A DNA stretch of 64,000 bases, taken from Paracoccus alkanivorans. Its GTDB lineage: Bacteria > Pseudomonadota > Alphaproteobacteria > Rhodobacterales > Rhodobacteraceae. The notes below the pieces were generated by a model that was not told the DNA's origin, did not search any database, and worked only from the letters and a program-made list of their open reading frames with translations. Position 1 is the first letter of the stretch, and each line of letters begins with the position of its first letter. The stretch is taken from positions 62,001 through 126,000 of the forward strand of contig NZ_QOKZ01000004.1 in NCBI RefSeq assembly GCF_003697785.1. Reading direction: 5' to 3'. The position numbers and the translations under genes are program-made. Shown piece by piece: positions 18,739 through 28,159 of this stretch.

Positions 18739-18915
18739 TCAGAAATCCACCGCGAGGCCGTTCTTTTCGTAATCGCCGAAGCGCACGGGTTCCGGGCCAT
18801 CTCGGCCGCCATATTCCTTGGGTGAAGCCGCCTGTTTCACTGCGGCCTTGCGGCGTTCCTCGGCCTCGGCAAGGGCGCGTTGGGCGGCGGGCGGCAAATC
18901 GGGTCGATCGCTCAT
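18739..18915 (-). CDS. DUF1674 (SDHAF4-like) small protein, 58 aa
   Basis: Reading the minus strand from ATG 18915 gives a 58-residue protein ending GDYEKNGLAVDF. The C-terminal pattern EYGGRDGPEPVRFGDYEKNG is the hallmark of DUF1674, the bacterial counterpart of succinate dehydrogenase assembly factor 4. The N-terminal half is charged and helical. It is one base upstream of the amidase ATG, so the two are probably cotranscribed. In related genomes this gene lies beside rsmB, as it does here (rsmB starts at 18986, divergent). A role in flavinylated SdhA maturation is inferred from the eukaryotic family. Confidence 0.9.
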   Translation of the reverse strand: MSDRPDLPPAAQRALAEAEERRKAAVKQAASPKEYGGRDGPEPVRFGDYEKNGLAVDF

Positions 18916-18985
18916 GGAAACATTCCCTGATTGGGCGTATGGGTCATGTCAGTCTTGCGACAAGACTTAGGCGAAAGGAAGTGAT

Positions 18986-20242
18986 TTGGCAAAGTCGGCT
19001 GGCGATTTGGCACGAAAAGGCGCGTTGCGGCTGCTTGCGGGTATGCGCGAGGGGCTCAGCCTGTCCGATCAGGGAGCATCGCTGAAATCGATACCCCCGG
19101 CGGAGCAAGCCCGGGCCGGTCGTCTTGCCGCCGAGGTGCTGCGCCACCGGGAGCGCGCCGATATGGTGATCGCCATCCATGTCAGCCGCAAACCTGCCCC
19201 GCAGATCGCCGATGTCCTGCGCCTCGCCACGGTCGAGATGCTGGAACTGGGCGGTGCGGCACATGGAGTCGTGGATGCGGCCGTCACCCTGACCCGGGGG
19301 CTGGGCAGGCGCGGGCAGGCCGCAGCCGGCATGGTGAACGCGGTGTTGCGGAAGGTTTCGCGCCACGAGGGCTGGGCCGATCTGCCGCCACAGCGCATGC
19401 CCGATTGGCTGCGCCTGCCGGTTGCCGAGACCTATGGGGAAAATGTGGCGCTGGCCATCGAAGCGGCCCATCAGGCGGGCGCGCCGCTCGACCTGACGCC
19501 AAAGGCTGATGCGCCTCTTATCGAAGGCGCGACAGAGCTGCCGACCGGTTCGCTGCGCATCTTTGGCCATGTGCAGGTCTCGGCCCTGCCGGGTTACTCC
19601 GAGGGGGCATGGTGGGTGCAGGACGCGGCTGCGGCCCTGCCGGTGCGCCTGCTCGATCCGCAACCGGGCGAGAGGATCGCGGATATCTGTGCGGCCCCCG
19701 GGGGCAAGACGCTGCAACTCGCGGCAAGCGGTGCACAGGTGACAGCGGTGGATATCAGCGCCGCACGCATGAGACGCGTCGCCGAAAATCTCAAGCGCTG
19801 CCGCCTGAGCGCCGATCTTGTCACGGCCGATGCCCTGGAATGGCAGGCTGATACAGCCCTCGACGCGATCCTGCTGGATGCCCCCTGCTCGGCCACCGGC
19901 ACGATCCGCCGTCATCCCGACCTGCCCTTTTTGCGCGACGGCAGCGGCCTTCCCGATCTGGTGGCGCTGCAATCGCGCCTGCTCGATCACGTGCTGGCCC
20001 AGCTCCCTCCCGGCGGCAGGCTGGTCTATGCCGTCTGCTCGCTGCTGCCCGAAGAGGGGGAGGCGCAGATTCGCGCCGCCTTGACCCGCCATCCCGGCCT
20101 TGTCGCCCACCCCCCCGCACTGCCCGGCATCGACCCGGCATGGATCACCCCCGAAGGCGGGTTGCGCCTGCGCCCCGATTACTGGCCGGATCTGGGCGGA
20201 ATGGATGGATTTTACATGGCGCGCCTTGGAAAGCCCGCGTGA
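18986..20242 (+). CDS. rsmB: RsmB-like rRNA cytosine-C5 methyltransferase
   Basis: A 418-residue SAM-dependent methyltransferase. An N-terminal NusB-like helical RNA-binding domain spans about residues 1-140. The catalytic domain has the SAM motif IADICAAPGGKTLQLA, the DAPCSATGTIRRHPD motif with the resolving Cys and YAVCSLLPEEGE with the nucleophilic Cys. It would methylate a cytosine in 16S rRNA (position 967 in E. coli). The start is TTG behind AAAGGAAG; no in-frame ATG or GTG fits. It lies just before purH. Confidence 0.9.
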   Translation: MAKSAGDLARKGALRLLAGMREGLSLSDQGASLKSIPPAEQARAGRLAAEVLRHRERADMVIAIHVSRKPAPQIADVLRLATVEMLELGGAAHGVVDAAVTLTRGLGRRGQAAAGMVNAVLRKVSRHEGWADLPPQRMPDWLRLPVAETYGENVALAIEAAHQAGAPLDLTPKADAPLIEGATELPTGSLRIFGHVQVSALPGYSEGAWWVQDAAAALPVRLLDPQPGERIADICAAPGGKTLQLAASGAQVTAVDISAARMRRVAENLKRCRLSADLVTADALEWQADTALDAILLDAPCSATGTIRRHPDLPFLRDGSGLPDLVALQSRLLDHVLAQLPPGGRLVYAVCSLLPEEGEAQIRAALTRHPGLVAHPPALPGIDPAWITPEGGLRLRPDYWPDLGGMDGFYMARLGKPA

Positions 20243-20301
20243 CGCTGGACCTTCGGCCCGCAGCCGGTTAGTTGATCGCCAAACCAGATGCGAGGCCCCA
20301 T

Positions 20302-21891
20302 ATGTCCCATCCCGTCGCCCTGAAACGTGCCCTGATCTCGGTCTCCGACAAGACCGGGCTGATCGAATTCGCCCGGAAACTGTCGGCCCGTGGCGTCGAG
20401 CTGCTTTCGACCGGGGGCAGCGCCAAGGTCCTGCGCGAGGCCGGGCTGACGGTGGTGGATGTCGCCGATGTCACCGGGTTCCCGGAGATGATGGATGGCC
20501 GTGTCAAGACCTTGCATCCGATCGTGCATGGCGGATTACTGGCCCTGCGCGACAATGCCGAGCACCTGGCCGCGATGGAGGCGCATGGCATCGGCCCTAT
20601 CGACCTGCTGGTGGTGAACCTCTATCCCTTCGAGGAAACCGTGGCGAAGGGCGCCGCCTACGAGGATTGCGTCGAGAATATCGATATCGGCGGCCCCGCG
20701 ATGATCCGGGCGGCAGCCAAGAATCACGGCTTCGTCAGCGTCATCGTGGATGTGCAGGATTACAACGCCCTGCTGGCAGAGCTGGACGCCAATGACGACC
20801 ACACGACATTGGAGTTCCGCCAGCGCCAGGCTCAGATCGCCTATGCCCGCACCGCCGCCTATGACGCCGCCGTATCGACCTGGATGGCGGGCGCCATCGG
20901 CGAGGAAACCCCGCGCCGCCGCGCCTTTGCCGGGACGTTGGCCCAAGGGTTGCGCTATGGCGAAAACCCGCATCAATCGGCCGCCTTCTACGTGACGGGC
21001 GAGGCACGCCTCGGGGTCGCCAGCGCCAGGCAATGGCAGGGCAAGGAACTGTCCTACAACAATATTAACGACACTGACGCGGCATTCGAACTGGCCGCCG
21101 AGTTCGACCCGGCCCAAGGCCCCGCCTGCGCGATCATCAAACACGCCAATCCTTGCGGCGTCGCGCTCGGAAAGACCGCCATCGACGCCTATAAGCGTGC
21201 CTTCGATTGCGACCGGACCTCGGCCTTCGGCGGAATCGTGGCGCTGAATCAACCTCTGGACGGCGCGACCGCTGAGGAGATCGTCAAGATCTTCACCGAG
21301 GTTGTCATCGCGCCGGATGCCGATGAGGACGCGAAACGCGTCTTTGCCGCCAAGAAGAACCTGCGCCTGCTGACCACCGGCGGGCTACCCGATCCGACCG
21401 CCGGCGGGACGACATTCCGGCAGGTCGCGGGCGGGTTTCTGGTGCAGGGACGCGACAACGGCCACGTCACCCGCGACACGCTGAAGATCGTGACCGAGCG
21501 CCGGCCTTCGGAAGACGAGTTGAACGATCTGCTGTTCGCCTGGACCGTCGCCAAGCATGTCAAGTCCAACGCCATCGTCTATGCCAGGGACATGGCCACT
21601 GTCGGCATCGGCGCGGGCCAGATGAGCCGCGTGGATTCCACCCGTATCGGCCGCCGCAAATCCGAGGACATGGCCGAGGCGCTTGGCCTGTCCCGGCCGC
21701 TGACCGAGGGTGCGGCGGTCGCCTCGGATGCCTTCTTCCCCTTTGCCGACGGCATCGAGGCGCTGGCCGAAGCGGGTGCGAAGGCCGTGATCCAGCCCGG
21801 TGGCTCGATGCGCGATGACGAGGTGATCGCCGCCGCCAACCGGCTTGGTCTGGCGATGGTCTTTACCGGCCAGCGGCATTTCCGTCACTGA
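20302..21891 (+). CDS. purH: Bifunctional AICAR transformylase/IMP cyclohydrolase PurH
   Basis: A 529-residue enzyme, exactly the usual PurH length, that catalyses the last two steps of IMP synthesis. The N-terminal IMP cyclohydrolase (MGS-like) domain has ISVSDKTGL and the [16 protein letters not shown] motif. The AICAR transformylase domain has [12 protein letters not shown] and the [12 protein letters not shown] motif with catalytic Lys-His neighbours. ATG at 20302 is chosen; a TTG 10 codons upstream lacks family similarity. Its stop overlaps the lspA start by one base (TGATG). Confidence 0.97.
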   Translation: MSHPVALKRALISVSDKTGLIEFARKLSARGVELLSTGGSAKVLREAGLTVVDVADVTGFPEMMDGRVKTLHPIVHGGLLALRDNAEHLAAMEAHGIGPIDLLVVNLYPFEETVAKGAAYEDCVENIDIGGPAMIRAAAKNHGFVSVIVDVQDYNALLAELDANDDHTTLEFRQRQAQIAYARTAAYDAAVSTWMAGAIGEETPRRRAFAGTLAQGLRYGENPHQSAAFYVTGEARLGVASARQWQGKELSYNNINDTDAAFELAAEFDPAQGPACAIIKHANPCGVALGKTAIDAYKRAFDCDRTSAFGGIVALNQPLDGATAEEIVKIFTEVVIAPDADEDAKRVFAAKKNLRLLTTGGLPDPTAGGTTFRQVAGGFLVQGRDNGHVTRDTLKIVTERRPSEDELNDLLFAWTVAKHVKSNAIVYARDMATVGIGAGQMSRVDSTRIGRRKSEDMAEALGLSRPLTEGAAVASDAFFPFADGIEALAEAGAKAVIQPGGSMRDDEVIAAANRLGLAMVFTGQRHFRH

Positions 21892-22529
21892 TGGCCGAGG
21901 CTCCGAAATCCGGGGGTGTCAAGCCCAAGGCCCCACGCGCGCGCAGGCCCAATCCTCCGCCTGAACCCATCCGCGCCGATATGCGGCTGACGGGCTGGAT
22001 TGCCGCCGCGATCATAGCGCTGGATCAGGCGTTGAAATACTGGATCGTCCATGTGCTGCAACTTGACCGGCGACACGAGATCGACGTGCTGTCGCCATGG
22101 CTCAACCTGCGCATGGCATGGAACCAGGGAGTGAATTTCGGGCTGTTCTCCTCAGAACAGGATATGATGCGATGGGTGCTGATCGGCGTCGCGCTGGCCA
22201 TTTCGCTTTGGGTCTGGATCTGGGTTTGGCGGGCTGCATTGGGGACGGTTGCGCGAATATCCGCCGGGTTGCTGATCGGCGGCGCACTTGGCAACGTGAT
22301 CGACCGGATCCTCTATGGCGCGGTCGCGGATTTCCTGAACATGTCGCTGCCGAACTGGCAAAACCCGTATAGCTTCAACGTCGCGGATATCTCGATCTTC
22401 GCGGGTGCCATAGGGCTGGTTCTCATGCCACAGACGAAACCCGCTCCCGAACCGGGAAAACCGGCAAGAAAGCCACGCAGCAAGCCCAGAAGCGACAAGA
22501 CCCGTGACGAAGCGGAAAATTCGCGTTAG
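21891..22529 (+). CDS. lspA: Signal peptidase II (prolipoprotein signal peptidase)
   Basis: A 212-residue inner-membrane aspartyl protease that removes lipoprotein signal peptides. It has four TM segments; the conserved NQGVNFGLF motif and the catalytic pair Asp138 (GNVIDRI) and Asp166 (FNVADISIF) are present. The protein is longer than the usual 160-170 residues because of a proline-rich basic N-terminal tail (about 30 residues) and a lysine-rich C-terminal tail. Start and stop overlap with purH (TGATG), so translation is probably coupled. A lipoprotein gene follows directly. Confidence 0.95.
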   Translation: MAEAPKSGGVKPKAPRARRPNPPPEPIRADMRLTGWIAAAIIALDQALKYWIVHVLQLDRRHEIDVLSPWLNLRMAWNQGVNFGLFSSEQDMMRWVLIGVALAISLWVWIWVWRAALGTVARISAGLLIGGALGNVIDRILYGAVADFLNMSLPNWQNPYSFNVADISIFAGAIGLVLMPQTKPAPEPGKPARKPRSKPRSDKTRDEAENSR

Positions 22530-22558
22530 AACAGGGCCGAATGATAAAGGGGCGGATA

Positions 22559-23080
22559 ATGCGGGCGATCTCGCTGACAATCGGTATTGCGGCACTGACG
22601 GGCATGACCGCCTGTGGCGGCAATCCAAAGCTGATGAATCTGGAAAGGGGACAGAATTCGCCGGATGAATTTGCGATTCTGCCAACCAAACCGATCAGCA
22701 TGCCCCCGGATCTGGCCTTGCTGCCCACCCCGACCCCGGGCAGTTCCAATATCACCGACCCCACGCCGATAGCCGACGCCGTAGGTGCGATGGGCGGCAA
22801 TCCCGCCGCGCTGACGGATCAGGGTGTTGCCGCATCGGATCAGGCAATGGTGGCCTATGCCTCGCGCTCGGGCAACGATCCCGCCATCCGCACAACCCTG
22901 GCACAAGCCGATCAGGAGTGGCGGGAGCGCCACAAGCCTCGCCCGCTCGAGCGTCTGGCGGGAACGAGTGTCTATCACCGCGCCTACCGGGACGTGTCGC
23001 TTGATCCCCAAGCCGAGCAGTCGCGTTGGCAACGTGCCGGCGCCCGAACGCCAGCCGCGCCCCCCGCACCCGAGGAATAG
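22559..23080 (+). CDS. DUF3035 (BamF-like) lipoprotein
   Basis: A 173-residue protein with an N-terminal lipoprotein signal (MRAISLTIGIAALTGMTAC); the lipobox is GMTAC with Cys at residue 19. The FAILPTKPISMPPDLALLPT stretch and a proline-rich middle are typical of DUF3035, described as the BamF component of the outer-membrane beta-barrel assembly machine in alphaproteobacteria. ATG 22559 follows AAAGGGG; an ATG six codons earlier is also possible. Placement right behind lspA is conserved in Rhodobacteraceae. The BamF role is by family, not shown here. Confidence 0.85.
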   Translation: MRAISLTIGIAALTGMTACGGNPKLMNLERGQNSPDEFAILPTKPISMPPDLALLPTPTPGSSNITDPTPIADAVGAMGGNPAALTDQGVAASDQAMVAYASRSGNDPAIRTTLAQADQEWRERHKPRPLERLAGTSVYHRAYRDVSLDPQAEQSRWQRAGARTPAAPPAPEE

Positions 23081-23295
23081 CGTATTGTCGGGTTTCCGCC
23101 CTGCCAAGGACGCCGAGCTTTCCAGTTTGCCTAAAACATCAACCAGCCGTCGCCACGGGTTTGGCAACACCGGAATATGACAGGTTTTTCGCACGGCGAT
23201 AACCTTTCTGCTATAGACACCACCAAGCCTGTCCCCGATCATCGCCCCATAGAATGCCCGCAAAGGGTGGGGTGTCGTGAGTTTTTGGGGGGATC

Positions 23296-24705
23296 ATGGT
23301 ATATTATAATGAAATGTTCGAGGGCGAGTCCGTCCGGGACCCGTATGCGCGCCTCAGCGAATGGGTAAGGACGATGCCGGAGGATTTCCGGCAGATGAAA
23401 CAGGCCGAAGCCGAGGCCCTGTTCCGGCGCATCGGCATCACCTTCGCCGTTTATGGCGAGGGCGGCGACCCGGACCGGCTGATTCCCTTCGACATGATGC
23501 CCCGCGTCTTCGAACAATCCGAATGGCGCAGGCTGGAACGCGGCATCAAGCAACGCGCCCGCGCCCTGAACGCTTTTCTGCGCGACGTTTATGGCCGTGG
23601 CGAGATCATCCGCGCGGGCCGTATCCCGGCACGGCTGGTCTATCGAAACGCGGCCTATGAAAAGGCCGTTGTCGGCATCGTGCCGCCGCGCGGCGTCTAT
23701 AGCCATATCATCGGCATCGATCTTGTCCGCACCGCCAAGGACGAATTCTTCGTTCTCGAAGACAATTGCCGCACCCCCTCCGGCGTCAGCTACATGCTGG
23801 AAAACCGCGAGATCATGATGCGCATGTTTCCGCAGCTTTTCCGCCAGAGCCGCATCGAGCCGGTCGAGCAATATCCCGAATTGCTGCGCCGGACCCTGGA
23901 ATCGGTGGCACCCGCGAAATGCGACAGCCGCCCGACCTGCGTGATCCTGACCCCGGGCCACTACAACAGCGCTTATTATGAGCACAGTTTCCTTGCCAAC
24001 CTGATGGGCGTCGAACTGGTCGAGGGGCAGGATCTCTTCGTCGACGGCGAATTCGTCTATATGCGAACGACGCAGGGGCCAAAGCGCGTCGATGTCATCT
24101 ATCGCCGGATCGACGACCCGTTCCTGGATCCGCTTTGCTTCCGCCCCGATTCCATGCTGGGGGTGCCAGGACTGATGGATGTCTATCGCTCGGGCGGGGT
24201 GTCGATCTGCTCGGCTCCCGGTGCGGGCGTGGCCGATGACAAGGCCATCTATACTTTCGTGCCGGAAATGATCCGCTTCTACCTGGGCGAAGAGCCGCTC
24301 CTGAATAATGTCCAGACATGGACGCTGTGGAAGGAGGAGGATTACAGGCATGTCATGGCGAACCTGCCCGATCTGGTGGTGAAGGAGGTGCATGGCTCGG
24401 GTGGCTACGGCATGCTGGTCGGGCCAAAGGCCAGCAAGGAGGAAATCGAAACCTTCCGCAAGAAGATCGAGGCCAATCCCTCGAACTACATCGCCCAGCC
24501 CACCCTGTCGCTGTCGACCTGCCCGACCTTTGTCGAGGAGGGCGTCGCGCCGCGACATGTCGATCTGCGCCCCTTCTGCCTTTGCGGCGACCGGATCGAA
24601 CTGGTGCCGGGCGGACTGACCCGCGTAGCGCTGCGCGAGGGCAGCCTTGTCGTCAACTCGTCGCAGGGCGGGGGCGTCAAGGACACCTGGGTCCTGTCGG
24701 AATAA
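23296..24705 (+). CDS. Circularly permuted ATP-grasp protein (type 2)
   Basis: A 469-residue protein of the DUF404/DUF407 circularly permuted ATP-grasp family. The KEVHGSGGYGMLVGP stretch and VILTPGHYNSAYYEH are characteristic. ATP-grasp enzymes ligate a carboxylate to an amine through an acyl-phosphate. ATG 23296 follows GGGGGGATC. It opens a three-gene operon with an alpha-E protein and a transglutaminase-like protease, 15 nt and 3 nt apart. This trio is widely conserved and has been proposed to make and process a peptide tag or peptide, but the product is not known. Confidence 0.9.
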   Translation: MVYYNEMFEGESVRDPYARLSEWVRTMPEDFRQMKQAEAEALFRRIGITFAVYGEGGDPDRLIPFDMMPRVFEQSEWRRLERGIKQRARALNAFLRDVYGRGEIIRAGRIPARLVYRNAAYEKAVVGIVPPRGVYSHIIGIDLVRTAKDEFFVLEDNCRTPSGVSYMLENREIMMRMFPQLFRQSRIEPVEQYPELLRRTLESVAPAKCDSRPTCVILTPGHYNSAYYEHSFLANLMGVELVEGQDLFVDGEFVYMRTTQGPKRVDVIYRRIDDPFLDPLCFRPDSMLGVPGLMDVYRSGGVSICSAPGAGVADDKAIYTFVPEMIRFYLGEEPLLNNVQTWTLWKEEDYRHVMANLPDLVVKEVHGSGGYGMLVGPKASKEEIETFRKKIEANPSNYIAQPTLSLSTCPTFVEEGVAPRHVDLRPFCLCGDRIELVPGGLTRVALREGSLVVNSSQGGGVKDTWVLSE

Positions 24706-24720
24706 GAGGGGGGATCAGCC

Positions 24721-25677
24721 ATGCTCAGCCGCACCGCCTCGAACCTGTTCTGGATGGGCCGCCACCTGGAACGCGCCGAAACCGCCGCCCGCCTGCTGGA
24801 TGTCGGCCAGCGCATCACGCTGCTACCCAATACAGCGGCCGGATATCAGAGTGAGTGGAACTCGCTTCTGCAGGCATCGGGGGCCGCCGACCAGTTCCGG
24901 CAGAAATACAACGATCTCACGCAGGAGAATATCGAGGAGTTCATCTTCTTCGACCGCGACAATCCCTCGTCGGTCGCCAATTGCATCGAAAAGGCCCGCG
25001 AAAGCGGCCGGATCGTGCGCACCGCGCTGACAGGGCAGGTCTGGGACGCGCTCAACGTCACCTACCAGGAGTTGCGCAAGATCGAGAAAACCCCGCGTTC
25101 CAAGCTGGACACCGCGACTCTGACCGATTTCACCACCAGCCACACCTCGACCGTGCGCGGGGCCATCAACGCGACCCAGTTGCGCAATGACGGCTGGCAT
25201 TTCATGAATACCGGCTTCGGGTTGGAACGGGCCGACGCCACTGCCCGGTTACTGGACGTGAAATATTTCGTGCTCTTGCCCCGGATCGAGTTCGTTGGCT
25301 CCGGCCTCGATACCTATCAGTGGATGGTGATCCTGCGGGCGCTCTCGGCGCATCGCGCCTTTCACTGGGCCTATGGCGGCGACATCACCGCCGCGCGGGT
25401 GGCCGATTTCCTGATCCTGAACGGAGAAAGCCCGCGTTCACTGATCACCTCCCTTTACGAAACGGTCTGGCACCTGGATGGCCTTGTCCGCCGCTATGGC
25501 GAAAATGCGCCCGCAGGTGCCCGAAACCAGGCGCGGGCAACGCTGGAAGCACTGCAGGCACGCAATATCGACATGATCTTCGACGAAGGGCTGCACGAGT
25601 TTCTCAGCTGGTTCATCGGCGAGATCGGCACCGTCTCGAACCTGGTGCACCAGGACTACCTGCTGGGAGGGTCATAA
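24721..25677 (+). CDS. Alpha-E domain-containing protein (DUF403)
   Basis: A 318-residue all-helical protein beginning MLSRTASNLFWMGRHLERAE, the family signature. A conserved Glu and Arg-rich helix pattern repeats near residue 175 (GFGLERADATARLLDVKYF), which suggests an internal duplication. The gene is 15 nt after the ATP-grasp gene and 3 nt before the transglutaminase gene. It has no assigned enzymatic activity and is thought to act with the permuted ATP-grasp protein. Confidence 0.9.
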   Translation: MLSRTASNLFWMGRHLERAETAARLLDVGQRITLLPNTAAGYQSEWNSLLQASGAADQFRQKYNDLTQENIEEFIFFDRDNPSSVANCIEKARESGRIVRTALTGQVWDALNVTYQELRKIEKTPRSKLDTATLTDFTTSHTSTVRGAINATQLRNDGWHFMNTGFGLERADATARLLDVKYFVLLPRIEFVGSGLDTYQWMVILRALSAHRAFHWAYGGDITAARVADFLILNGESPRSLITSLYETVWHLDGLVRRYGENAPAGARNQARATLEALQARNIDMIFDEGLHEFLSWFIGEIGTVSNLVHQDYLLGGS

Positions 25678-25680
25678 CCC

Positions 25681-26493
25681 ATGAAGCTGCGCATCTCTCA
25701 TGAAACAGTCTATTGCTATGATCAGCCGATCCGCAACCTTGTGCAAAGCCTGCGGCTGACTCCCTCGATCTTCGAGGGGCAGAAGACCCATGAATGGCTG
25801 ATCGAGGTCCCGGACGGCATCAAGGGGCCGGGTTTCCGCGACGGTGCGGGCGATTGGATCGAGGGCTGGACCCTGCGCGGTCCGGCACAGGAGGTCACGG
25901 TGCGGATCACCGGCCATGTCGAAACCCGCGACACCGCCGGGGTCCTGCGCGGGCATCGCGAGTTGATCCATCCGCTCGCCTATCTGCGCGACACGCAGGC
26001 AACGGCACCGGACGAGGCATTGCGGAAACTGGCGCAGTCGACCGGCACGCATAACGATGCGCTGGATCTGGCGCATAAACTGTCGGCGCTGGTCAGCAAG
26101 GCCATAACCTTCCGCCCCGGCGTTACCCGGGCACAGACCACCGCCGCCGAGGCCCTGGCGTTGGGCGAGGGCGTCTGCCAGGATCACGCCCATGCATTGA
26201 TTTCCCTGGCCCGGCTGCGCGACCTGCCCGCCCGTTATGTCTCGGGTTATCTGCACTCGACCGCCGACGGGCAGCCGCACGAGGCCGCCCATGCATGGGC
26301 CGAGATTCATGTCGGCAATCTGGGCTGGGTCGGCTTCGACGCGGCCAATGGATGCTGCCCGGACGAGCGTTATGTCCGCCTCGGATCCGGTCTGGACGCA
26401 TCGGATGCGGCACCGATACGCGGAGTTGCAATGGGTTCGGGCATCGAACGACTGGCCGTCGCCGTCAGGGTCGAGGAGGAAATGGCACAGTAA
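25681..26493 (+). CDS. Transglutaminase-like cysteine peptidase family protein
   Basis: A 270-residue protein with an N-terminal beta-rich domain (MKLRISHETVYCYDQPI) and a transglutaminase core. The catalytic Cys166 is in GEGVCQDHAHA, the His in EAAHAWAEIHV and the Asp in WVGFDAANG. It completes the ATP-grasp/alpha-E/transglutaminase operon. The family is thought to hydrolyse or transfer isopeptide bonds. Many relatives carry a proteasome-like protease gene next; here phosphatidylserine decarboxylase follows instead, after a 224-bp gap that probably holds a promoter. Confidence 0.9.
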   Translation: MKLRISHETVYCYDQPIRNLVQSLRLTPSIFEGQKTHEWLIEVPDGIKGPGFRDGAGDWIEGWTLRGPAQEVTVRITGHVETRDTAGVLRGHRELIHPLAYLRDTQATAPDEALRKLAQSTGTHNDALDLAHKLSALVSKAITFRPGVTRAQTTAAEALALGEGVCQDHAHALISLARLRDLPARYVSGYLHSTADGQPHEAAHAWAEIHVGNLGWVGFDAANGCCPDERYVRLGSGLDASDAAPIRGVAMGSGIERLAVAVRVEEEMAQ

Positions 26494-26717
26494 CAGGGCG
26501 CGATTTCTTTCCACCCGCCAATGCCTCATCTCCGCCGGTTGTGATTTGTTTGAAAGGGCACTCCGTCGTCACATCTATATACGATCCACGCACGGGATAG
26601 TTGTGCGGCCTTGCCCGATCGGGCGGGAATATCTCAACGTTCCTTTGATCTCTGTTGTATTACGGGCCAATCCACTTATGAGTGGCCCGGTTGCTGTGCC
26701 CCGAGGAGCTGATTTCG

Positions 26718-27395
26718 ATGCGAATGCGCGATACATTCATCAAGCCGATGCATCCGGAGGGGATCCGGTTCGTGGCGATCTTTGCAGCCGTGACCATAGC
26801 CTTGTTCCTAGTAGCGGATTTTCTGGGCTGGATCGGCATCGGACTGACGGTCTGGTGTTATTATTTTTTCCGGGACCCGGTCCGCGTCCCTCCGATGCGC
26901 CCCGGGCTGGTGGTCAGCCCGGCTGACGGGATCGTCTCGTTGATCGAAAGGGCGGTTCCGCCGATCGAGCTTGGAATGCCCCAGCAACCGCTTACCCGTG
27001 TCAGCGTGTTCATGAGCGTGTTCAATTGCCATGTGAACCGCTCACCGGTTGCCGGAGAGGTCACTGCGCTGGCCTATCGGCCGGGAAAATTTTTCAACGC
27101 ATCGCTGGACAAGGCCAGCGCCGATAACGAACGGAACAGCCTGTGCATCCGGATGGAAGACGGGCGGGAACTGGCAGTCGTGCAGATCGCTGGTCTGGTG
27201 GCGCGCCGGATCGTCTGCTTTGTGAAGCCGGGAAGCAAGCTGCAGACCGCCGACCGGTTCGGCCTGATCCGGTTCGGTTCTCGGCTGGACGTATACCTTC
27301 CGGAGGGCGTGGTTCCGTCGGTCAGTATCGGACAGACCATGATCGCCGGCGAAACCGTCATTGCCGATTTGCTATCGCCGGATCAAAGCAGGTAA
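26718..27395 (+). CDS. psd: Phosphatidylserine decarboxylase proenzyme
   Basis: A 225-residue short-type (PSD-B/archaeal-like) decarboxylase that converts phosphatidylserine to phosphatidylethanolamine. Two N-terminal TM segments are followed by the catalytic domain with [12 protein letters not shown]. The autocleavage site is RFGSRLDV (Gly187-Ser188), which generates the pyruvoyl group. ATG 26718 follows GAGGAG; a TTG frame start 12 codons earlier is weaker. The gene precedes pssA by 8 nt and pmtA follows, so the order gives PS, PE and PC synthesis in one operon. Confidence 0.93.
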   Translation: MRMRDTFIKPMHPEGIRFVAIFAAVTIALFLVADFLGWIGIGLTVWCYYFFRDPVRVPPMRPGLVVSPADGIVSLIERAVPPIELGMPQQPLTRVSVFMSVFNCHVNRSPVAGEVTALAYRPGKFFNASLDKASADNERNSLCIRMEDGRELAVVQIAGLVARRIVCFVKPGSKLQTADRFGLIRFGSRLDVYLPEGVVPSVSIGQTMIAGETVIADLLSPDQSR

Positions 27396-27403
27396 AAGGG
27401 CCC

Positions 27404-28147
27404 ATGGAGGATCCCTTGAACGGCCCGGAAACCGAATTTTCCCTGATCCAGCTGCTGCCGAATATGCTGACCATAATAGCAATTTGCGCGGGCATATCGG
27501 CCATCAGGTTCGGAGTGCAGGGCGATTATATGCTTGCGGTTCAGCTCATCATTGCGGCGGGCATTCTTGACGGGCTGGATGGGCGCATTGCGCGTATCCT
27601 CGGCTGTAGCAGCAAGATCGGCGCGGAACTCGATTCCCTTGCCGATTTTCTGAATTTCGGGGTGGCACCTTCGCTCATTCTCTATTTCTGGGCGTTGCAG
27701 GATATTCGCGGCCTGGCCTGGATTGCCGTGCTGTTCTTTTCGATTTGCTGCGTCATCCGGCTGGCACGGTTCAATGTCGGCAACAAGTCCGAAAACACGG
27801 GTCCCGACAGCGCCTTTTTCGAAGGCGTGCCGTCCCCGGCAGGTGCGCTGCTGGTCATGTTGCCGATGTATTTGTCGTTTACCTTTGCCGATGCACCGAT
27901 ATTGCCGGATTTCGTCATTTGCATCCACATGATCTTCATCGGCCTGCTGCTGATCAGCCGGATCCCGACATGGTCGTTCAAGACCACCAGGATCTCGCGC
28001 GGGAACGTCAAGTTCTTCCTTGTCGGCGTCGCCTGTGCCGGAGCCGCAATCCTGACCTTTGCCTGGGCTACATTGATCGTGCTTTGCATCGGCTATGTGG
28101 GAATGGTCATCTGGGCGAGTTTCGACAAGGGCCGTCTTTCAAACTGA
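27404..28147 (+). CDS. pssA: CDP-diacylglycerol-serine O-phosphatidyltransferase
   Basis: A 247-residue integral membrane enzyme that makes phosphatidylserine. The CDP-alcohol phosphotransferase motif is intact in the DGLDGRIAR / GAELDSLADF region, with the D-G-x2-D-G-x-x-A-R...D-x3-D pattern. About eight hydrophobic segments follow. ATG 27404 is chosen; a much longer frame upstream overlaps psd and is not coding. It is 8 nt after psd and 12 nt before pmtA. It supplies the substrate for psd. Confidence 0.93.
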   Translation: MEDPLNGPETEFSLIQLLPNMLTIIAICAGISAIRFGVQGDYMLAVQLIIAAGILDGLDGRIARILGCSSKIGAELDSLADFLNFGVAPSLILYFWALQDIRGLAWIAVLFFSICCVIRLARFNVGNKSENTGPDSAFFEGVPSPAGALLVMLPMYLSFTFADAPILPDFVICIHMIFIGLLLISRIPTWSFKTTRISRGNVKFFLVGVACAGAAILTFAWATLIVLCIGYVGMVIWASFDKGRLSN

Positions 28148-28159
28148 CAAGGAGTAGAC

